DNA from: Pseudomonadota bacterium
Lineage (GTDB): Bacteria; Oederibacteriota; Muellerivitia; Muellerivitales; Muellerivitaceae
Length of the DNA stretch: 32,721 nt
NCBI GenBank assembly: GCA_021324075.1
Contig: JAJPJW010000209.1
Span: 1 to 32,721, forward strand
Reading direction: 5' to 3'
The position numbers and the translations under genes were made by a program. The notes below the pieces were generated by a model, which saw only the letters and a program-made list of their open reading frames with translations, was not told the DNA's origin and made no database searches. Positions 1-8,611 of this stretch are shown piece by piece. Position 1 is the stretch's first letter. Every line of letters starts with the position of its first letter.

Positions 1-231
1 CCCATCCAGTTTGAGGTGAACCTGGGCGAAGCCGTGCCGCTGGAATTGGACCTCTTCAGCGTGACGGGTGAAAAGGTCGCCGCAATTAACACCGAGGGCG
101 CAATCGGCATGAACACGCTCACCTGGGACCTGACCAATACTTCCAAGAGCCAGGTCGCCAGCGGTCTTTATATTTACGTCTTAAGGGCCGGGGATTTGAC
201 CCAATCCGGCAAGGTAGTCGTAGTCCACTAA
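1..231 (+). CDS. C-terminal end of an exported protein with a FlgD-like Ig domain (partial)
   Basis: The frame is open from base 1 to a TAA at 229-231, so only about the last 76 residues are in the window. They have the FlgD-type Ig-like pattern: a strand with VTGEKV, then LTWDLTN, then a glycine-containing turn and SGLYIYVLRAG, ending in a short KVVVVH strand. In many environmental bacteria this domain is the last domain of large secreted or surface proteins and is thought to act in sorting (family knowledge). A strong terminator follows 28 bases after the stop, so this gene ends its transcription unit. The function of the missing N-terminal part cannot be told. Confidence 0.75.
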   Translation, partial: PIQFEVNLGEAVPLELDLFSVTGEKVAAINTEGAIGMNTLTWDLTNTSKSQVASGLYIYVLRAGDLTQSGKVVVVH

Positions 232-258
232 AGCGCTCCGCTTCAAACAGTGTTTTTG

Positions 259-290
259 AAAGGGCCTCCTTTCGGAGGCCCTTTCTTTTT
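259..290 (+). terminator. Rho-independent terminator after the exported-protein gene
   Basis: An 8-bp stem GGGCCTCC/GGAGGCCC (262-269 with 274-281) with a TTTC loop, extended by three A-T pairs, is followed directly by a T-rich tract (282-290). It separates the upstream gene from the methyltransferase promoter that starts at the end of the T tract. Confidence 0.9.
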
Positions 291-316
291 GTCCCTGTAA
301 AAGCAATCGCTATAAT
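289..316 (+). promoter_or_regulatory. Promoter of the methyltransferase gene, near-leaderless
   Basis: TTGTCC (289-294), 16-bp spacer, perfect TATAAT (311-316). The expected transcription start is about 322-324 and the in-frame ATG is at 325, so the mRNA would have almost no leader. No Shine-Dalgarno sequence precedes the ATG, in agreement with this. Confidence 0.6.
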
Positions 317-324
317 TGGAACCC

Positions 325-1311
325 ATGCCATCCGCCCGCTTGCCCGAATTATTCCTGGAAAAACTTCGCCGGATCATCCCTTCCAACCAATGGGACAAGG
401 TCCTCAAGACCTTCGCCGAAGAACGCCCCACCACTTTCAGGATCAACACCCTCAAGACTTCGTCGGCTTCCCTCAAAGAGCGGCTCGAACCCCAGGGGTT
501 CAAGATCGAAAACGTTCCCTGGTACAAGGACGCCTTCATTCTCAGGAAGGGAAGGCAGAAAGACCTGGAAAAGACCGGCCTTTACACGCGGGGGGAAATT
601 TACGTCCAGGGTCTCTCCAGCATGGTCCCGCCGCTGGTCTTGGAACCCCAGCCGGGCGAGATTGTCCTGGACCTGACCGCCGCCCCCGGGAGCAAGACCA
701 CCCAATTGGCCGCGCTGATGAAAAACCAGGGGAGGCTGTTGGCCAACGACAACAACCCCATCCGCGTGGAAAAACTCAAGGCCAATGCCGCCCTGCAGGG
801 CGCTTCCGCCGTTGAGGTCCTGCCCGCGGGTGACGGCGGATTGGTCTGGAAGGAAAACTTTGAGAAGATGGACCGAGTGCTGTTGGATGCGCCTTGCAGT
901 TCGGAAGGCCGCTTCCAGTTGGACACGCCTTCCACCTACGGTTATTGGAAGGACGACACCAACCGCAAAATGGCCAAGGACCAGCGGCGGCTTTTCAAAT
1001 CCGCTTTCCTGGCCCTGAAGCCCGGCGGCACGATGGTTTATTCCACATGTACCTTCGCGCCGGAAGAAAACGAAATGCTCCTGCAATGGGCCCTGGAAAC
1101 CTATGGGGACGCCCTCGAAATCCAGGACGTTGCCCTTCCCCTCCCTCCCCATACCCGGGGCCTGGCGGCCTGGGGGGATTTGAAATTCCACCCATCGGTG
1201 GTAAAGTCCGTCCGCGTTCTTCCCACACCCGATGTGGAAGGTTTTTTCGTTTCAAAACTCGGAAAAACCCGGCAGGTGGAACCCCCGGAACCCTTTTTAC
1301 CGAATCCCTGA
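325..1311 (+). CDS. RsmB/RsmF-type RNA (cytosine-5) methyltransferase, NOL1/NOP2/Sun family
   Basis: 328 residues. SAM-dependent m5C methyltransferase acting on rRNA or tRNA. The SAM-binding loop is DLTAAPGSKT (residues 116-125), the motif IV cysteine is in DAPCSSEG (C191) and the catalytic motif VI cysteine in YSTCTF (C242). Both cysteines of the family mechanism are present. The roughly 110 residues before the SAM loop match the Nop2-type N-terminal region; there is no NusB-like domain as in full RsmB, and no C-terminal PUA-like extension as in E. coli RsmF, so the target base cannot be assigned. I chose ATG 325 because TATAAT at 311-316 rules out earlier starts such as TTG 316. The stop overlaps the Shine-Dalgarno sequence of the next gene, so the two are probably cotranscribed. 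Confidence 0.88.
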   Translation: MPSARLPELFLEKLRRIIPSNQWDKVLKTFAEERPTTFRINTLKTSSASLKERLEPQGFKIENVPWYKDAFILRKGRQKDLEKTGLYTRGEIYVQGLSSMVPPLVLEPQPGEIVLDLTAAPGSKTTQLAALMKNQGRLLANDNNPIRVEKLKANAALQGASAVEVLPAGDGGLVWKENFEKMDRVLLDAPCSSEGRFQLDTPSTYGYWKDDTNRKMAKDQRRLFKSAFLALKPGGTMVYSTCTFAPEENEMLLQWALETYGDALEIQDVALPLPPHTRGLAAWGDLKFHPSVVKSVRVLPTPDVEGFFVSKLGKTRQVEPPEPFLPNP

Positions 1312-1323
1312 AGGAGAAATGAA

Positions 1324-1767
1324 ATGCCCCGCGACCTGCGATGCAAAAACTTCGAGGATATCCGCGCCGAACTCGACCACTTAAGCCGGGGACCCGTGGA
1401 AACCACCGGCAGTTGGTCCTATTACCAGATCCTGGCCCATTTAACCAAGGCAGTGGAAGGCAGCATGAAGGGCGTGAAGCGGGACATGCCCTTTTGGAAA
1501 AAACACCTGCTGGGCCCCGTGCTTTACCGCTTGTTCGTTTTCCGGGGTTATATCCCCCGGGGGATCAAGGGACCGCCCTCCGACCGCATCGAGGGGAACG
1601 AGGCCGAAGCCCTTGCGGCTTTCCGCAAGGTCCTAGGCGACTTTGAGAAGCACGAGGGCCCCTGGAGCGAGCATCCCATCCTGGGACCTTTGAATAAAAC
1701 CCAATGGGCGAACTTCCATCCCCTGCATTTCGCCAACCACGTCAGCCACGTAAGAAAAAAGGAATAA
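1324..1767 (+). CDS. DUF1569 / DinB-like four-helix protein
   Basis: 147 residues, function unknown. The C-terminal signature LGPLNKTQWANFHPLHFANH (residues about 119-138) is typical of DUF1569, a branch of the DinB/YfiT metal-binding four-helix superfamily. The early histidine in YYQILAHL and the two late histidines fit the usual three-histidine metal site of that superfamily (inference). Some DinB-like proteins are thiol-dependent transferases, but nothing here fixes a substrate. AAGGAG at 1311-1316 lies 7 bases before the ATG and overlaps the stop of the methyltransferase, which supports an operon. Confidence 0.75.
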   Translation: MPRDLRCKNFEDIRAELDHLSRGPVETTGSWSYYQILAHLTKAVEGSMKGVKRDMPFWKKHLLGPVLYRLFVFRGYIPRGIKGPPSDRIEGNEAEALAAFRKVLGDFEKHEGPWSEHPILGPLNKTQWANFHPLHFANHVSHVRKKE

Positions 1768-1830
1768 AGAGTTAAAACCGGGCCGAGGACGCTTTCCCCG
1801 TTTTTCTTCCATTTTCCATTCCCGCCGACT

Positions 1831-1859
1831 TTGCTTTTTACCCGGTAAACAACCAAAAT
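1831..1859 (+). promoter_or_regulatory. Possible promoter for lhr
   Basis: TTGCTT (1831-1836), 17-bp spacer, CAAAAT (1854-1859). It is a moderate match. If used, transcription starts near 1866, which would exclude the in-frame ATG at 1858 and favour ATG 1954 for Lhr. Confidence 0.35.
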
Positions 1860-1953
1860 GGGAAAGGCCCGGGAGCAAGGCTTGACCCTTTTCCCCGCGT
1901 GCTTAAATTCATTTCTCAAGCAAACCCGCCTTACAAGGATCGGAAAAACCGCG

Positions 1954-4900
1954 ATGACGACCCCAGAGCCCGTTCAACCCGGGCCATTCGACCTGAACTC
2001 CTTTCACCCGCTCATCACCCGGTGGTTCGGCGAGCGGCTGGGCCGCCCCACGCCCCCCCAGGAACTGGGTTGGCCGGCCATCGCCTCGGGCCGGGACACC
2101 CTCATTGCCGCGCCCACCGGCAGCGGCAAGACCTTGGCGGCTTTCCTTTTCACCCTGGACGGCCTGGTACGGAGCGCCCTGGACGGCGGCCTGGAGGACG
2201 CCCTCCATACCATCTACGTCTCCCCGCTCAAAGCCCTGGGGAACGACATCCAAAAGAACCTCGCCCGGCCCCTGGAAGAGCTGACGGCTCTGGACAAGCG
2301 TTGCGCCGCGATCCGGACGGCCGTGCGCAGCGGGGATACGCCCGCCAAGGAGAGGGTGCAGATGTTGCGCCGCCCTCCCCACATCCTGATCACCACGCCC
2401 GAGTCGCTCTACATCCTTCTGACTTCCGAGAAGGGGCGGGCCATGCTCAAGGGGGCCCGCACGGTGATCCTGGACGAAATCCACGCCGTGGCCGGCGATA
2501 AGCGGGGGAGCCACCTGGCCCTTTCCCTGGAGCGGCTGGACCGCCTGGCGGGCAAAAGGCTCCAGCGGATCGGGCTTTCCGCCACCCAAAAGCCCATTGA
2601 GGCCATCGCGCAAATGTTGGTGGGGGCGGACCGCCTGGACAAGGCCGGCCGGCCCGACTGCCATATCGTGGACGTGGGGCACAAACGCGAGATGGAACTC
2701 TCCATTTGGGTCCCCGACCGGGAAGTCGGTCCCATCGCCCCCCATGAGCAGTGGGACGAGGTCTACGACGAGATCACCCGGCAGGCGGCCCTGCACCGGA
2801 CGACCCTGGTCTTCGTGAACACCCGGGCCCTGGCCGAACGGATCGCCCACCGCCTGACCGCCAAGCTGGGGGAGGGCAAGGTGGCGGCGCACCACGGCAG
2901 CCTCTCCAAGCAGACCCGGCTGTCAGCCGAGCAAAGGCTCAAATCGGGCGAACTGCCCGTGGTGGTGGCCACTGCCTCCCTGGAATTGGGGATCGACGTG
3001 GGCACGGTGGACCTGGTCTGCCACATCGGCGCCCCGCGCGTCCTGGCAGCCCTGCTCCAGCGCGTCGGCCGGGCCGGCCACTGGCTGGGCGCGGTCCCCA
3101 AAGGCATCCTCTTCCCCATGACCCGCGACGAGCTGGTGCAGAGCGCCGCGGCCGTGCGGGCGGTGAAAGCCGGGCAACTGGACCGGATCGTCATGGCCGA
3201 AAAACCACTCGATATCCTCGCCCAGCAGATGGCGGCCGAAACGGCGGCTGAACCCATCGGCGAGGGGGAACTTTACGACCTGGCCCGGCGGGCCTATCCC
3301 TACCGCGGCCTTTCGAGGCCCGAGTTCGACGAAGTGCTCCGGATGCTGGCCGAGGGGCTTTCCACGCGGCGGGGCCGGAGGTCGGCCTGGCTGCATTGGG
3401 ACCAGGTGAACGGCGTCGTCAAAGGCAGGCGCGGCGCCCGGTTGGCGGCCATCACCGGCGGGGGGGCCATCCCGGACACCGGGGATTACGACGTGGTGGA
3501 GGAACCAGGCGAGACCTTCGTGGGCCGGATCAACGAGGATTTCGCCATCGAAAGCCAGGCCGGCGACATCTTCACCCTGGGCAACCGCTCCTGGCGCATC
3601 CGCCGGGTCGAGGCCAACCGGGTCCGGGTGGAGGACGCCCAGGGGGCCCCGCCCACCATCCCCTTCTGGCTCGGCGAGGCGCCGGCCCGTTCCCGGGAGC
3701 TTTCAGAGGAGGTTTCGCAGTTTAGAAGCGAGGTCGCCAAGCGGCTGGGCGACCCCGCCGTGGCCGCGGCCTGGATCACGTCTGAAACGGGCCTTTCCGA
3801 AACCGGCACCCAACAAATTGTCCAATATTTCCGCGAGGAACTGGCCGCCTTGGGCGCCCTGCCCACCCAGGAGGAAATCATCGCCGAACGCTTCTTTGAC
3901 GAAAGCGGCGGCACCCAGTTGGTCATCCACGCGCCCTTCGGCGGCCGCATCATGCGGGCCTGGGGCCTGGCCCTGCGCAAAAGGTTCTGTGTGACCTTCG
4001 ATTTCGAACTGCAGGCCGCGGCCACCGACGATGGCCTCATCCTTTCCCTCGGCGAACAGCACAGCTTCCCTTTGGAATCCGTCTTCAGGTTCGTCCGTAC
4101 CGCCACCGCGCGGGAAGACCTCATCCAGGCCCTGCTGGCCGCGCCCATGTTCACCAACCGTTGGCGCTGGAACGCCACCCGCGCCCTGGCGCTTTTGAGG
4201 CAGCTAGGCGGCCGTAAGGTGCCCATCGCGCTGCAACGCATGCGCTCCGAGGACCTTTTGGCCGCGGTCTTCCCCGCCCAGATCGCCTGCCAGGACAACC
4301 GCTCGGGCCCGGTGGAGGTGCCCGACCATCCGCTGGTGCGGGAGACGGTGGAAAACTGCCTTCAGGAAGCCATGGACCTGAAGGGGCTTTTGGAGGTGGT
4401 GGGGCGCATCGAGAGGGGGGAGATCAAGGTGCGGGCCGTCGAATCCCCCGCACCCTCGCCTTTTTGCCACGAGATCCTCAATGCCCGGCCCTACGCCTTC
4501 CTGGACGACGCGCCGCTGGAGGAGAGGCGGGCGCGGGCGGTGTCGCTCCGGAGGGTATTGCCCGAAAGCGAGCCCGGTTTGAGCCGCCTGGACCCCGCCG
4601 CGATCGAAGCGGTGCGCTCGGAAGCCTGGCCGGATGTCAGGGATGCGGACGAATTACACGACCTGCTCCTGGGAATCGGCTGGCTGCCGGAGTCCGACGC
4701 CAAACCCTGGGAAGAGATGTTGCGCCCTTTGCTTGCGGGCGGCCGGGCGGCCTGGGCCCACTGGCCCCCAACCCGCGCCCTGGTGGCTACGGAACGGGTC
4801 GGCCAGGCGGAAGCCGCCTTGGGCCCCGCGGTGTTGGAACCGGACGTGAGGCCGGCGGCATCGCAGTTCCCCTCCCCGGACCCGTCGGAAGCGGTCCGAG

Positions 4901-6243
4901 CCGCCATACAGGGTTGGATGGAAATCCTCGGCCCCGTGACCGCGGAGGCCCTGTCAAAGCGCCTGGGGCTTGCCGTCGGGAAGGTTCAAACGGCCCTGGC
5001 CCTGCTGGAAGGGGCCGGGAACGTTTTTCAGGGGCAATTCACGGCGGCATCCGCCGGGGGGGAAGTTGAGTGGTGCGACCGTAGGCTCCTGGCCCGGATC
5101 AACCGCATGACGCTCTCCATCCTGCGCAAAGAGATCGAGCCGGTCACCCCGGCGGATTTGACCCGTTTTCTTTTCAACTGGCAGCATGTCGGCGAAGGCC
5201 GCCGCCTGCACGGGGACGAGGGGCTCCGCGCCGTGCTGCACCAGCTTCAGGGGCTAGAACTTCCGGCCCTCTCCTGGGAAAGGGACGTCCTTCCCGCCCG
5301 CATCGAACTCTACGACCCCTCGGCCTTGGACCGGCTCTGCCTTTCGGGGGAAGTCCTGTGGGGAAGGCTCACCCGTCCCAAGGACAAGGGCGAAACGGAC
5401 GAGCCGCGGCACAACACCCCGCTCAAGCGCAATACGGCGCTTTCGCTGGTCCTGCGCGGGGACCTGCCGCACTACCTCGAACCCGGACCCCCGCCTGAAG
5501 CGCTGATCGCCCGGCTGAGGCCGGTCGCGAAGCAGGTATTGGAGATCCTGCAAACCTCGGGGGCTTCCTTCACCACCGACCTGGCCAGGAAGGCCGGGAT
5601 TTTGAAAACCCAGGTGGAAGAAGCGCTCTGGGAATTGGTGAGCCTGGGGCTTGTCACGGGGGACGGACTGGCCGGTTTGCGGGGCCTGCTGGGCACCGCA
5701 AATCCCCGGTGGCAAAGGCGTTGGGCCAACCGGCGTGGCGGCCGGGCGATGCTGGCAACCGCGCCGGCCGGGCGCTGGGCCGTCCTTCAATCGGAAGGAC
5801 CGGCCTTGGGCGAGGAAGAACGGACCGAAGCCCAGGCCCGGCAGTTCCTGCGCCGTTACGGCGTGGTTTTCCGTGAATTGCTCGCCCGCGAACCCCAGCG
5901 GCAGCCCTGGTGGCAGCTGTTGGGCGTCTACCGGCGGCTGGAAGCCCGCGGCGAGATCCGCGGCGGCCGGTTCGTGGGCGGATTCGTGGGCGAGCAATAC
6001 GCCCTTCCCGAAGCCGTGGAAGCCCTTCGCGCGGTACGCCGGGCGCCCGAGGATTCCGCGCCCATCTTTCTGTCGGCGGCCGACCCCCTCAACCTGGTGG
6101 GCATCCTCACCACCGGCCCCAAGGTCCCGTCCTCCCTGGGCCTCCGGGTGGCCTACCGCAACGGCCTGCCGGTGGGCACCGGCACCCTGGGCGAGCTCAA
6201 AAGCGCCCTGCAAACAGCGGGACAGGTCAGCCACTCCTCATAA
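1954..6243 (+). CDS. lhr: Lhr-family superfamily 2 DNA helicase, full length
   Basis: 1429 residues from ATG 1954. ATP-dependent 3'-5' helicase implicated in DNA repair. The helicase core is complete: Walker A APTGSGKT (53-60), DEIH box (174-177), LSATQ (208-212), and VGRAGH (371-376) after LELGIDVGTVD. The Lhr-core winged-helix and beta-barrel follow to about residue 850, then a long C-terminal extension as in E. coli Lhr (about 1540 residues), ending in the characteristic RFVGGFVGEQYALPEAVEAL segment near residue 1345. The last part of the extension is of the AlkZ/HTH_42 type in known Lhr proteins. An ATG at 1858 is in frame and would add 32 residues, but it has no ribosome site and those residues look unlike family members. 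There is no frameshift. It converges on the lipoprotein gene with 31 bases between the stops. Confidence 0.93.
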   Translation: MTTPEPVQPGPFDLNSFHPLITRWFGERLGRPTPPQELGWPAIASGRDTLIAAPTGSGKTLAAFLFTLDGLVRSALDGGLEDALHTIYVSPLKALGNDIQKNLARPLEELTALDKRCAAIRTAVRSGDTPAKERVQMLRRPPHILITTPESLYILLTSEKGRAMLKGARTVILDEIHAVAGDKRGSHLALSLERLDRLAGKRLQRIGLSATQKPIEAIAQMLVGADRLDKAGRPDCHIVDVGHKREMELSIWVPDREVGPIAPHEQWDEVYDEITRQAALHRTTLVFVNTRALAERIAHRLTAKLGEGKVAAHHGSLSKQTRLSAEQRLKSGELPVVVATASLELGIDVGTVDLVCHIGAPRVLAALLQRVGRAGHWLGAVPKGILFPMTRDELVQSAAAVRAVKAGQLDRIVMAEKPLDILAQQMAAETAAEPIGEGELYDLARRAYPYRGLSRPEFDEVLRMLAEGLSTRRGRRSAWLHWDQVNGVVKGRRGARLAAITGGGAIPDTGDYDVVEEPGETFVGRINEDFAIESQAGDIFTLGNRSWRIRRVEANRVRVEDAQGAPPTIPFWLGEAPARSRELSEEVSQFRSEVAKRLGDPAVAAAWITSETGLSETGTQQIVQYFREELAALGALPTQEEIIAERFFDESGGTQLVIHAPFGGRIMRAWGLALRKRFCVTFDFELQAAATDDGLILSLGEQHSFPLESVFRFVRTATAREDLIQALLAAPMFTNRWRWNATRALALLRQLGGRKVPIALQRMRSEDLLAAVFPAQIACQDNRSGPVEVPDHPLVRETVENCLQEAMDLKGLLEVVGRIERGEIKVRAVESPAPSPFCHEILNARPYAFLDDAPLEERRARAVSLRRVLPESEPGLSRLDPAAIEAVRSEAWPDVRDADELHDLLLGIGWLPESDAKPWEEMLRPLLAGGRAAWAHWPPTRALVATERVGQAEAALGPAVLEPDVRPAASQFPSPDPSEAVRAAIQGWMEILGPVTAEALSKRLGLAVGKVQTALALLEGAGNVFQGQFTAASAGGEVEWCDRRLLARINRMTLSILRKEIEPVTPADLTRFLFNWQHVGEGRRLHGDEGLRAVLHQLQGLELPALSWERDVLPARIELYDPSALDRLCLSGEVLWGRLTRPKDKGETDEPRHNTPLKRNTALSLVLRGDLPHYLEPGPPPEALIARLRPVAKQVLEILQTSGASFTTDLARKAGILKTQVEEALWELVSLGLVTGDGLAGLRGLLGTANPRWQRRWANRRGGRAMLATAPAGRWAVLQSEGPALGEEERTEAQARQFLRRYGVVFRELLAREPQRQPWWQLLGVYRRLEARGEIRGGRFVGGFVGEQYALPEAVEALRAVRRAPEDSAPIFLSAADPLNLVGILTTGPKVPSSLGLRVAYRNGLPVGTGTLGELKSALQTAGQVSHSS

Positions 6244-6274
6244 CCCCGACCAGCACCGACGGGAGTCCCGGGGA

Positions 6275-7138
6275 CTAGGACACGGTGATGGTGATGGTCG
6301 CGGTACTGGAATACTTGCCCGTGATCGTATCGTATACCTGGAAGGTAAAACTATCCGTCCCGGTGAAAAAAGTACCCGGCGTATAAGTAAAACTGCCGTC
6401 GGAATTAAGAGTCAAAGTTCCATAGGAAGTGGTACCGACGAGAGAAAAGGTCAGGGGGTCCCCATTCGGATCGGACGTGATAAGGGCGGTCATGGAGGAA
6501 CTGGGGACATTCAACGTCGTATTTGCCGCGTCGCTGAAGCCGCTGTCCGAAACCGCCGGGGGAGGTATGGGCGTCGCCGTTGGCGTCGCGGTGGGTGTGG
6601 AAGTAGGGGTGGAGGTGGCCGTCTGGGTGGGAGTGCTGGTCACAAGGGAGACGACGGTGACCACCATGCTGTGGACCGGGGAATCCTCATTCGTGGCCTG
6701 GTCGTGCACATAGAAGGGAAAAATGTCCGTGCCGTAAAAACCGTTGTTGGGCGTATAGGTGACGGTGTTGGTGTGGCTGATGTGGGTCAACGACACCGTC
6801 CCATCGCTCGGGGGGCCGGGGAAGAGGAAAATGAGCGGGTCCCCGTTAGGGTCTGACGTAAGGGTGTTTAAATCCGAGTTGGAAAGGATCAAGGCCGTGT
6901 TTTCGTCGGTGGAGAAATAGCCGTTGATGACGGAGGGAGGGGGCACGGGCGTGGCGGTGGCCGGCCCGCCGGGTGTGACCGTCGGCGAGGCGGTTGGGGT
7001 TCCGGTAAAAGTGGCCGTGACCAATTCCACGACCGTGACGGGCGCCGGGGCCGCCGGGTTGTTGTTGGACGGGCAGCCCTGGAGCAAAAAGGCCGACAAC
7101 AGCAGGGCGCAAAAAAGGGCGGACAAGCGGGTTTTCAT
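6275..7138 (-). CDS. Surface lipoprotein with two bacterial Ig/cadherin-like repeats and Thr/Pro linkers
   Basis: 287 residues. Signal peptide with lipobox LLQGC; C22 is the predicted lipidated residue. Residues 42-69 and 167-194 are Thr/Pro/Ala-rich linkers (repeats such as TPTATPTATP) that also show as a GTGG/GGCG-type low-complexity DNA tract around 6560-6650. Each linker is followed by a domain of about 95 residues (70-165 and 195-287) with the tandem Ig/cadherin-like pattern: TSDPNGDPL in both, then YTP(N)nGFYGTDIF or YTPGTFFTGTDSF and a final strand. This is the Big_9/VCBS-like fold common in exported adhesins. The two copies are paralogous within the protein. It is probably a stalked outer-surface protein; ligand unknown. 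The gene follows livM with 44 bases between them on the same strand. Confidence 0.8.
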   Translation of the reverse strand: MKTRLSALFCALLLSAFLLQGCPSNNNPAAPAPVTVVELVTATFTGTPTASPTVTPGGPATATPVPPPSVINGYFSTDENTALILSNSDLNTLTSDPNGDPLIFLFPGPPSDGTVSLTHISHTNTVTYTPNNGFYGTDIFPFYVHDQATNEDSPVHSMVVTVVSLVTSTPTQTATSTPTSTPTATPTATPIPPPAVSDSGFSDAANTTLNVPSSSMTALITSDPNGDPLTFSLVGTTSYGTLTLNSDGSFTYTPGTFFTGTDSFTFQVYDTITGKYSSTATITITVS

Positions 7139-7182
7139 AGGCAGGAGCTTAAAGGGCCCCTACGCCTTTTTCAAGCCGACTT

Positions 7183-8151
7183 TCATCTGGAACCTGCGGC
7201 CCGCTTTTTGACCATTTCCCACAATTCCTTGCGGCCAAACATGCCCTTGGGCCGCAGGAGCATCATGAGGATGAGCACCAAGGAGTAGATCACCATGCGA
7301 AGGTCGACGTGGGTGATGTCCTGCAGGGGCCTCAGGGCTTCCGGCAGGAAAGTGATCAGAAAAGCCGCGACGATCGAACCTGAAACCGACCCCATGCCGC
7401 CCAGGACCACCATGACGACGATGGTGACCGATTCCATGAAATCGAAGGAACTGGGCGTGATGATGGAGAGATGATGGGCGAAAAGCCCGCCCGCGACCCC
7501 CGTGACCGCCGCCGAAACCACGAAGGCCTGGACTTTATAGTAGGTCGTATTGACCCCCATGGCCTCCGCCGCGATCTCATTTTCGCGGATCGCCAAAAGC
7601 GCCCGTCCATGGGACGACATGACGAACCGGTGGGTCAGCAGGACACAGAGGACCAGCACGAATACCACCAGGAAAGTCGTTGTGGTCGTGGGAATTCCGA
7701 TGAATCCCCTGGCGCCGCCCACCGCCTGGATGTTGAGGATAACGACCCGGATGATCTCGCCGAATCCGAGGGTGGCGATCGCCAGGTAGTCCCCCCTCAG
7801 CCGCAGGGATGGAAGCCCCACCAGATAGCCGGCCAAGGCGCTGGCCAGGGCGCCCGCCGCTAAGGAAAGAACAAGGGCGATTTGGGCTCCTGCCGGACTG
7901 CCATGCAAGGAGGATAAGAGGAAGACGTCCACTGAAACCGAGACATAGGCGCCCACCGCCATGAAACCCGCCTGGCCCAGCGAAAACTGACCCGAAAGAC
8001 CGTTCACCAGGTTCAAGGCCACGGCCAGGATGGCGTTGATGCTCCCTTCCAGGAAAAGCCGGGCGTAATACTCGGGCAGGATCATTCCCAGGCCCTGCGC
8101 CGCCGCCGAAACACCCAGGAGAACGAGGATCAATTTAAGGTTGGAATTCAC
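7183..8151 (-). CDS. livM: Branched-chain amino acid type ABC transporter permease, LivM family
   Basis: 322 residues with about 8-9 hydrophobic segments. Inner-membrane permease of an HAAT-family importer for branched-chain amino acids or related compounds. Diagnostic stretches are ALNLVNGLSGQFSLGQAGF near residue 50, the cytoplasmic loop GRALLAIRENEIAAEAMGV, and GGMGSVSGSIVAAF near the C-terminus. The start is GTG 8151, with AAGGAA about 10 bases upstream. It lacks the long N-terminal extension of E. coli LivM, like most family members. It is separated from the upstream DUF1330-like gene by a 150-base gap that holds a pair of inverted C-rich hairpins (8179-8280), so expression could be uncoupled from livH. 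Its partner ATPases are not in the window. Confidence 0.9.
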   Translation of the reverse strand: MNSNLKLILVLLGVSAAAQGLGMILPEYYARLFLEGSINAILAVALNLVNGLSGQFSLGQAGFMAVGAYVSVSVDVFLLSSLHGSPAGAQIALVLSLAAGALASALAGYLVGLPSLRLRGDYLAIATLGFGEIIRVVILNIQAVGGARGFIGIPTTTTTFLVVFVLVLCVLLTHRFVMSSHGRALLAIRENEIAAEAMGVNTTYYKVQAFVVSAAVTGVAGGLFAHHLSIITPSSFDFMESVTIVVMVVLGGMGSVSGSIVAAFLITFLPEALRPLQDITHVDLRMVIYSLVLILMMLLRPKGMFGRKELWEMVKKRAAGSR

Positions 8152-8178
8152 AGGTCTAATTTCCTTAGGGCCCTTTTT

Positions 8179-8280
8179 ATCCCCCCTTTGAAAAAGGGGG
8201 GCAGGGGGGTATTAGTCTTTATTGCCAAGCACATCACAGCTAACTCCCCCTCAATCCCCCTCTTTCAGAGGGGGAAGATA
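8179..8280. repeat. Pair of inverted C/G-rich hairpins (MITE-like) between DUF1330-like gene and livM
   Basis: The left hairpin is CCCCCCTTT-GAA-AAAGGGGGG (8181-8201, perfect 9-bp stem). The right hairpin is CCCCCTCT-TTC-AGAGGGGG (8256-8274, perfect 8-bp stem). Each has a second C/G run beside it (8204-8209; 8246-8250), and the two copies are in opposite orientation with about 40 bases between them, so the whole element is a nested palindrome. Similar C-rich hairpin repeats occur scattered in many environmental genomes. A single related copy seems to lie at 15250-15286. Confidence 0.75.
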
Positions 8281-8301
8281 ACCTGGATAAGCCACTCGTC
8301 C

Positions 8302-8607
8302 TTAATGGTTAATTTCATAAGTCGCTAGGACTGTGCTGTTGCGCACTGAAGGATTGAAAAACTTTTCGCGCACTTTCTTGTATTCCGGGTCGGCGAAAAA
8401 GGCTTCATGGGACGCCTTGTCCTTGAAGGCGATGACGAAAAGTCGGTTGATCGGGGCCGGAGTTTCAGATTTGAGGACCTTAGCGACGGTGAAATCGTAA
8501 CGGAAGCTGCCTCCATAGCGGATCAGGATGGGCATCATGCCTTCGCGGTATTGCTGGTACAAGGCCTCATCCACCACTTCCAATCCAACGCATCTTTGAA
8601 AGGACAT
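8302..8607 (-). CDS. DUF1330-like small dimeric alpha/beta-barrel protein
   Basis: 101 residues, function unknown. The pattern YGGSFRYDF, then RLFVIAFKDKASHEAFFADPEYKK, resembles DUF1330 and other dimeric ferredoxin-like alpha/beta-barrel proteins (EthD, Dabb and NIPSNAP types). Its ATG lies 4 bases after the livH stop, and its GGAGAAGG ribosome site lies inside the end of livH, so it is translationally linked to livH. Insertion of such a protein between the two permease genes of an amino-acid importer is unusual. It may act on the imported compound, but that is inference only. Confidence 0.65.
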   Translation of the reverse strand: MSFQRCVGLEVVDEALYQQYREGMMPILIRYGGSFRYDFTVAKVLKSETPAPINRLFVIAFKDKASHEAFFADPEYKKVREKFFNPSVRNSTVLATYEINH

Positions 8608-8611
8608 GGCG

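Noticed and set aside
1858-1953. ATG 1858 as the start of Lhr
   Set aside because: No ribosome site; the added 32 residues are unlike Lhr N-termini, and a possible -10 box overlaps the ATG.
8179-8280. CRISPR array or direct repeat array
   Set aside because: There are only two copies, inverted and different in sequence; nowhere in the window do I see regularly spaced direct repeats.
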